From contig NZ_CP094226.1 of the NCBI RefSeq assembly GCF_022749195.1, positions 1,576,001 through 1,640,000 on the forward strand: DNA of 64,000 nt, read 5' to 3'. The notes beneath the pieces were generated by a model. That model was not told the DNA's origin. It saw only the letters and a list, made by a program, of their open reading frames with translations, and made no database searches. Source of the stretch: Streptococcus oralis. GTDB lineage: Bacteria > Bacillota > Bacilli > Lactobacillales > Streptococcaceae. Of the stretch, positions 58,792 to 64,000 are shown one piece after another. Numbering within the stretch: position 1 is the stretch's first letter; every line of letters starts with the position of its first letter. The position numbers were made by a program, and so were the translations under genes.

Positions 58792-58826
58792 AAAAAACAG
58801 TTCTGTTGTACACAGAACTGTTTTTT
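58792..58826 (-). terminator. Terminator after ndk
   Basis: Stem AAAAAACAGTTCTGT / ACAGAACTGTTTTTT around a 5-base loop; also usable in the other direction. Confidence 0.88.
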
Positions 58827-58833
58827 TACCAGT

Positions 58834-59253
58834 CTAATCCTTAAACCAGAGAGCAATTTCACGTTTTGCAGAAGCTTCCGAATCGGAGCCGTGAACTACA
58901 TTTTGAATGGCTTGATTGTCTCCTGCAGCCTTGGCAAAATCTCCTCGGATAGTTCCTGGCAGAGCTTCTTCTGGACGAGTAGCACCCATCATGGTCCGCC
59001 AAGTTTCAATCACTTTCGGACCTGATAGAATGCCCACCACTACTGGTCCTGAGGTCATAAACTGACGGATAGGAGGATAAAAACTTTTTTCAACCAAGTC
59101 TTGATAGTGCTGGTCAATCAAATCTTCTGAAACTGCTGAACGCAACTCTAATTTTTCGATTTTGAAACCACGCTCCTCAATTCTTTTCAGAACCTGACCA
59201 ACCAGCCCTCTTTTCACACCATCTGGCTTAATGATAAAGAATGTTTGTTCCAT
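58834..59253 (-). CDS. ndk: Nucleoside diphosphate kinase
   Basis: A 139-residue enzyme started at [16 protein letters not shown], with GGGAGG upstream; a 27-residue longer frame would include the promoter. It transfers the gamma-phosphate between nucleoside triphosphates through a phospho-histidine; the catalytic His is in [12 protein letters not shown]. The lone gene follows rpoC after a terminator. Confidence 0.96.
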   Translation of the reverse strand: MEQTFFIIKPDGVKRGLVGQVLKRIEERGFKIEKLELRSAVSEDLIDQHYQDLVEKSFYPPIRQFMTSGPVVVGILSGPKVIETWRTMMGATRPEEALPGTIRGDFAKAAGDNQAIQNVVHGSDSEASAKREIALWFKD

Positions 59254-59284
59254 ATGGACACCTCCCTGGCATTTTAGTTCTTCT

Positions 59285-59293
59285 ATTCTACCA
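59285..59293 (-). promoter_or_regulatory. Extended -10 promoter of ndk
   Basis: Minus strand TGGTAGAAT, 32 bp before the start codon. Confidence 0.55.
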
Positions 59294-59330
59294 TACTTTA
59301 TGAAAAATTTGGAAAATTTTCTGAAATAAA

Positions 59331-59357
59331 ACAAAGAGAACCCAAAGGTTCTCTTGT
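59331..59357 (-). terminator. Terminator after rpoC
   Basis: Stem AGAGAACC / GGTTCTCT (59335-59342 and 59347-59354) extended by ACA/TGT with a one-base bulge, then TTTTATTT on the minus strand. Confidence 0.8.
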
Positions 59358-59362
59358 TTGCT

Positions 59363-62300
59363 TTATTCTACTGTTTCTTCAACTTGGATTTCCACAACTT
59401 CCTCTACAGGAGCAAGTTCTGCCTCTTCTTGTTCTGGAGCCAGATATTCTGCTTCATTGACGGCTTGTGGTTCAAGGTTACGGTAGCGAGCCATACCAGT
59501 ACCTGCTGGGATAATCTTACCGATGATAACATTTTCCTTGAGTCCAAGGAGATGATCTTTCTTACCACGGATGGCTGCATCTGTAAGGACACGAGTTGTT
59601 TCCTGGAAGGAAGCCGCTGACAAGAAACTGTTGGTTTCAAGTGAGGCTTTGGTGATTCCCATAAGAACTGGGCGACCAGTCGCTGGAACTCCACCTGCGA
59701 TAAGAACATCCTTGTTGGCATCTGTAAAGTCGTTGATGTCCATGAGAGTACCCATAAGAAGGTCTGTGTCACCTGGATCCATGACACGAACTTTACGGAT
59801 CATTTGACGAACCATTACCTCGATGTGTTTGTCACCGATTTCTACCCCTTGGCTACGGTAAACTTTTTGTACTTCACCGAGAAGATAAGTTTCAACTGAC
59901 AAGACATCACGAACAGCAAGGAGACGTTTTGGTTGGATAGAACCTTCTGTCAATGCCGCACCGCGAGAGACTCGGTCTCCAACTTCGACACGCATACGGG
60001 CTGTAAATGGTACCACGTATTCGCCTTCTCCAGTTTCACCCTTAACGAAGACTTTCTTGGTACGAGTTGACGCGTCTTCTTCGATAGCAGTAACTTGTCC
60101 TTTGACCTCTGTGATGACCGCTTCCCCTTTAGGATTGCGGGCTTCAAAGATTTCTTGGACACGAGGAAGACCCTGAGTGATATCGGTATTTGAGGCAACC
60201 CCACCCGTGTGGAAGGTACGCATTGTAAGCTGTGTACCAGGTTCCCCGATAGATTGGGCAGCGATTGTACCAACTGCTTCACCAACTTCAACCGCATCAC
60301 CAGTCGCCAAGTTGATACCGTAACAGTGACGGCAGACACCATGACGGGTGTTACATGTAAATACAGAGCGGATAGTCACTTCTTCCACACCAGCATTGAC
60401 AATTTCACGCGCCTTGTCTTCTGTAATCAACTCATTTGGACCGATGATCACTGCACCAGTTTCTGGATGTTTAACAGTTTTCTTAGTGTAACGACCGTTG
60501 AGGCGTTCTTCGAGAGACTCGATCATCTCTTTTCCTTCTGCGATAGAACGGATCAAGAGACCACGGTCTGTTCCACAGTCGTCCTCACGGATGATAACGT
60601 CTTGGGCAACGTCAACCAAACGACGAGTCAAATAACCTGAGTCGGCTGTCTTAAGGGCCGTATCGGTCATACCTTTACGGGCACCGTGAGTTGAGAAGAA
60701 CATTTCGAGTACTGACAAACCTTCGCGGAAGTTTGAAAGGATTGGCAATTCCATGATACGTCCATTCGGAGCGGCCATCAGACCACGCATACCGGCAAGC
60801 TGTGAGAAGTTTGAGATGTTACCACGGGCCCCAGAGTCCATCATCATAACGATTGGGTTCTTAGGATCTTGGTTGGCAACCAAACGTTTCTCCAATTTTT
60901 CACGGGCTGCACGCCATTCAGCTGTAACAGCGTTGTAGCGCTCGTCGTCTGTGATCATACCACGACGGAATTGTTTGGTGATTTGTTCTACACGTTTGTG
61001 TGATTCTTCGATGATTTCAGCCTTGTCTTCAACAACTGGGATATCGGCAATACCCACTGTCAAACCTGCAAGAGTTGAGTGGTGGTATCCGAGATTCTTC
61101 ATGCGGTCAAGTAGGGCAGAAGTTTCTGTCGTACGGAAACGTTTGAAGATTTCAGCGATGATATTCCCAAGATTTTTCTTCTTGAATGGAGGGTTGAGTT
61201 CAAGATTGCGAATAGCTTCCTTGATATCTCCACCTAGTGGCAAGAAGTATTTAGCTGGAACACCTTCTGTTAAGTTGGCATTTGTTGGTTCTTGCAAGTA
61301 AGGCAGACCCTCTGGCATGATGTCGTTGAAGAGGATTTTACCAACTGTTGTAAGCAAGACCTTGTGTTTTTGCTCTTCAGTCCAAGGTTTGTTGAGGCTG
61401 TCTGTCGCGATACCAACACGTGAGTGGAGGTGAACATAACCATTACGGTAAGCCATAACCGCTTCGTCACGGTCTTTGAAGACCATTCCTTCACCCTCAC
61501 GACCAGCTTCTTCCATGGTCAAGTAGTAGTTACCCAAAACCATGTCCTGAGAAGGAGTAACAACTGGTTTACCATCTTTCGGATTCAAGATATGCTCAGC
61601 AGCCAACATCAAGATACGAGCTTCTGCTTGAGCTTCTTCTGAAAGCGGTACGTGGATGGCCATTTGGTCCCCGTCAAAGTCGGCATTGTAGGCTTCACAG
61701 ACAAGCGGGTGCAAGCGAAGGGCCTTACCATCAATCAAGACTGGCTCGAAGGCTTGGATACCCAAACGGTGAAGGGTCGGTGCGCGGTTCAAAAGAACTG
61801 GGTGTTCTTTGATTACTTCTTCAAGGATATCCCAGATGCGTTCGTCTCCACGTTCCACCAAGCGTTTAGCTGCCTTAACGTTTTGCACGATGTCACGGGC
61901 AACGATTTCACGCATGACGAATGGTTTAAAGAGCTCAATCGCCATTTCACGTGGCACACCACATTGGTACATCTTAAGAGTTGGACCAACGGCGATAACG
62001 GAACGTCCTGAGAAGTCAACACGTTTACCGAGCAAGTTTTGACGGAAGCGTCCTTGTTTCCCTTTAAGCATGTGGCTCAATGATTTCAGTGGACGGCTAC
62101 CTGGTCCTGTAATCGGACGACCACGACGGCCATTATCAATCAAAGCGTCAACCGCTTCTTGAAGCATACGCTTCTCATTTTGAACGATGATACCTGGTGC
62201 ATTCAACTCAAGCAAACGAGCCAAGCGGTTGTTACGGTTGATAACACGGCGGTAAAGGTCGTTCAAGTCAGATGAGGCAAAACGGCCACCATCCAACTGC

Positions 62301-63028
62301 AACATTGGACGAAGGTCTGGTGGAATAACTGGAAGGATGTTGAGAATCATCCATTCAGGCTTGTTTCCAGACTTGTAAAAGGCATCCAAAACATCCAAAC
62401 GACGGATGGCTTTGACACGTTTTTGTCCAGTAGCTGTTTTCAACTCTTCTTTGAGTTCAGTAATTTCTTTTTCAAGATCTACTTGTTTCAAGAGGTCTTG
62501 GATGGCTTCGGCACCCATCTTGGCAATGAATGATCCATAGCCATACTCACGCAAGCGCTCACGGTATTCGCGCTCTGTCATGATAGACTTGTGCTCAAGC
62601 GGTGTATCCTTAGGATCAATCACCACGTAAGCCGCAAAGTAGATCACTTCCTCGAGGGCACGAGGGCTCATATCAAGGGTCAAGCCCATACGGCTTGGAA
62701 TCCCCTTGAAATACCAGATGTGAGATACAGGAGCTTTCAACTCGATGTGCCCCATACGCTCACGACGAACTTTTGTACGCGTTACTTCAACCCCACAGCG
62801 GTCACAAACAATTCCTCTGTAGCGAATGCGTTTGTACTTCCCACAAGCACATTCCCAGTCCTTTGTAGGACCAAAGATGACTTCGTCAAAGAGTCCTTCA
62901 CGTTCTGGTTTCAAGGTACGGTAATTGATTGTTTCAGGTTTTTTGACTTCTCCATAAGACCATGAACGGACTTTGCTTGGAGAAGCTAGGGTGATTTGCA
63001 TACTTTTAAAACGATTTACATCAACCAC
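59363..63028 (-). CDS. rpoC: DNA-directed RNA polymerase subunit beta'
   Basis: A 1221-residue catalytic subunit, normal for streptococci. It starts with GTG ([20 protein letters not shown]). The N-terminal zinc site is [19 protein letters not shown] (about 60-78), the catalytic Mg-binding loop is [10 protein letters not shown] (about 447-456), and a second cysteine cluster is [11 protein letters not shown] (about 890-900). The C terminus is a Glu/Val-rich tail. It lies 32 bp after rpoB. Confidence 0.98.
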   Translation of the reverse strand: MVDVNRFKSMQITLASPSKVRSWSYGEVKKPETINYRTLKPEREGLFDEVIFGPTKDWECACGKYKRIRYRGIVCDRCGVEVTRTKVRRERMGHIELKAPVSHIWYFKGIPSRMGLTLDMSPRALEEVIYFAAYVVIDPKDTPLEHKSIMTEREYRERLREYGYGSFIAKMGAEAIQDLLKQVDLEKEITELKEELKTATGQKRVKAIRRLDVLDAFYKSGNKPEWMILNILPVIPPDLRPMLQLDGGRFASSDLNDLYRRVINRNNRLARLLELNAPGIIVQNEKRMLQEAVDALIDNGRRGRPITGPGSRPLKSLSHMLKGKQGRFRQNLLGKRVDFSGRSVIAVGPTLKMYQCGVPREMAIELFKPFVMREIVARDIVQNVKAAKRLVERGDERIWDILEEVIKEHPVLLNRAPTLHRLGIQAFEPVLIDGKALRLHPLVCEAYNADFDGDQMAIHVPLSEEAQAEARILMLAAEHILNPKDGKPVVTPSQDMVLGNYYLTMEEAGREGEGMVFKDRDEAVMAYRNGYVHLHSRVGIATDSLNKPWTEEQKHKVLLTTVGKILFNDIMPEGLPYLQEPTNANLTEGVPAKYFLPLGGDIKEAIRNLELNPPFKKKNLGNIIAEIFKRFRTTETSALLDRMKNLGYHHSTLAGLTVGIADIPVVEDKAEIIEESHKRVEQITKQFRRGMITDDERYNAVTAEWRAAREKLEKRLVANQDPKNPIVMMMDSGARGNISNFSQLAGMRGLMAAPNGRIMELPILSNFREGLSVLEMFFSTHGARKGMTDTALKTADSGYLTRRLVDVAQDVIIREDDCGTDRGLLIRSIAEGKEMIESLEERLNGRYTKKTVKHPETGAVIIGPNELITEDKAREIVNAGVEEVTIRSVFTCNTRHGVCRHCYGINLATGDAVEVGEAVGTIAAQSIGEPGTQLTMRTFHTGGVASNTDITQGLPRVQEIFEARNPKGEAVITEVKGQVTAIEEDASTRTKKVFVKGETGEGEYVVPFTARMRVEVGDRVSRGAALTEGSIQPKRLLAVRDVLSVETYLLGEVQKVYRSQGVEIGDKHIEVMVRQMIRKVRVMDPGDTDLLMGTLMDINDFTDANKDVLIAGGVPATGRPVLMGITKASLETNSFLSAASFQETTRVLTDAAIRGKKDHLLGLKENVIIGKIIPAGTGMARYRNLEPQAVNEAEYLAPEQEEAELAPVEEVVEIQVEETVE

Positions 63029-63060
63029 TATTTCTTCCCTTTCTATTCTAAGTGAACTGC

Positions 63061-64000
<940 letters not shown>

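Overview
The window is AT-rich chromosomal DNA of a Gram-positive, low-GC coccus. The products closely resemble those of the Mitis group of Streptococcus (S. oralis / S. mitis / S. pneumoniae relatives). Supporting signs are a pneumococcus-style dexB-cps locus, ClpL with a CtsR box, comM-tsaE-lytR and cinA-recA late-competence clusters, a BOX-element remnant and streptococcal promoters with extended -10 sequences. Three points argue against S. pneumoniae itself: recA ends at a terminator with no dinF-lytA after it, two AliB-like lipoproteins sit between dexB and cpsA, and a Stealth-type phosphotransferase begins at the left edge, as in coaggregation receptor polysaccharide (RPS) loci of S. oralis and S. 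gordonii. No rRNA, tRNA, CRISPR array, transposase or prophage gene was seen.

Layout. Bases 1-13.5 kb (minus strand): dexB, aliC-like and aliD-like, then the polysaccharide operon wzg-wzh-wzd-wze-wchA-wchF-glycosyltransferase-Stealth gene, which runs off the left end. 13.6-18.2 kb: DUF1846 gene, luxS, clpL with a regulated leader. 18.2-24.7 kb: pflB, dinB, uppP, a DUF2207 membrane protein. 24.8-33.2 kb: an amino-acid ABC importer, a small HTH protein, an SPFH protein, and ilvB-ilvN-ilvC / ilvA with a CodY-like box. 33.4-36.9 kb: fusA, rpsG, rpsL. 37-40.8 kb: a NarL-type two-component system with an ABC transporter and two tiny membrane proteins. 40.9-43.3 kb: fakA, Asp23-family gene, rpmB. 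43.4-45.1 kb: a LytTR regulator with a toast-rack membrane partner, and a PAP2 phosphatase. 45.2-50.1 kb: a MarR-controlled heterodimeric ABC exporter and a divergent membrane protein. 50.1-53.3 kb: yebC, MATE, GNAT, PspC-domain protein. 53.4-58.8 kb: recA, cinA, LCP protein, GNAT, tsaE, comM. 58.8-64 kb: ndk, rpoC and the 3' part of rpoB.

Related functions lie close together: surface polysaccharide assembly and oligopeptide capture; stress and envelope sensing (ClpL, the two-component ABC module, LytTR/toast-rack, PspC domain, UppP, PAP2); branched-chain amino-acid synthesis; and competence-linked recombination. Most genes are ordinary core genes. The unusual content is mainly non-coding: a mutually exclusive hairpin set and a mini-ORF in the clpL leader, 21-bp-spaced direct repeats upstream of the LytTR module, a perfect palindrome upstream of the two-component/ABC operon, a 76-nt imperfect inverted repeat between rpsG and fusA, and paired MarR operators. 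Coordinates of small motifs were counted by hand and may be off by a base. Functional statements rest on recognised motifs and remembered family knowledge, not on database searches.
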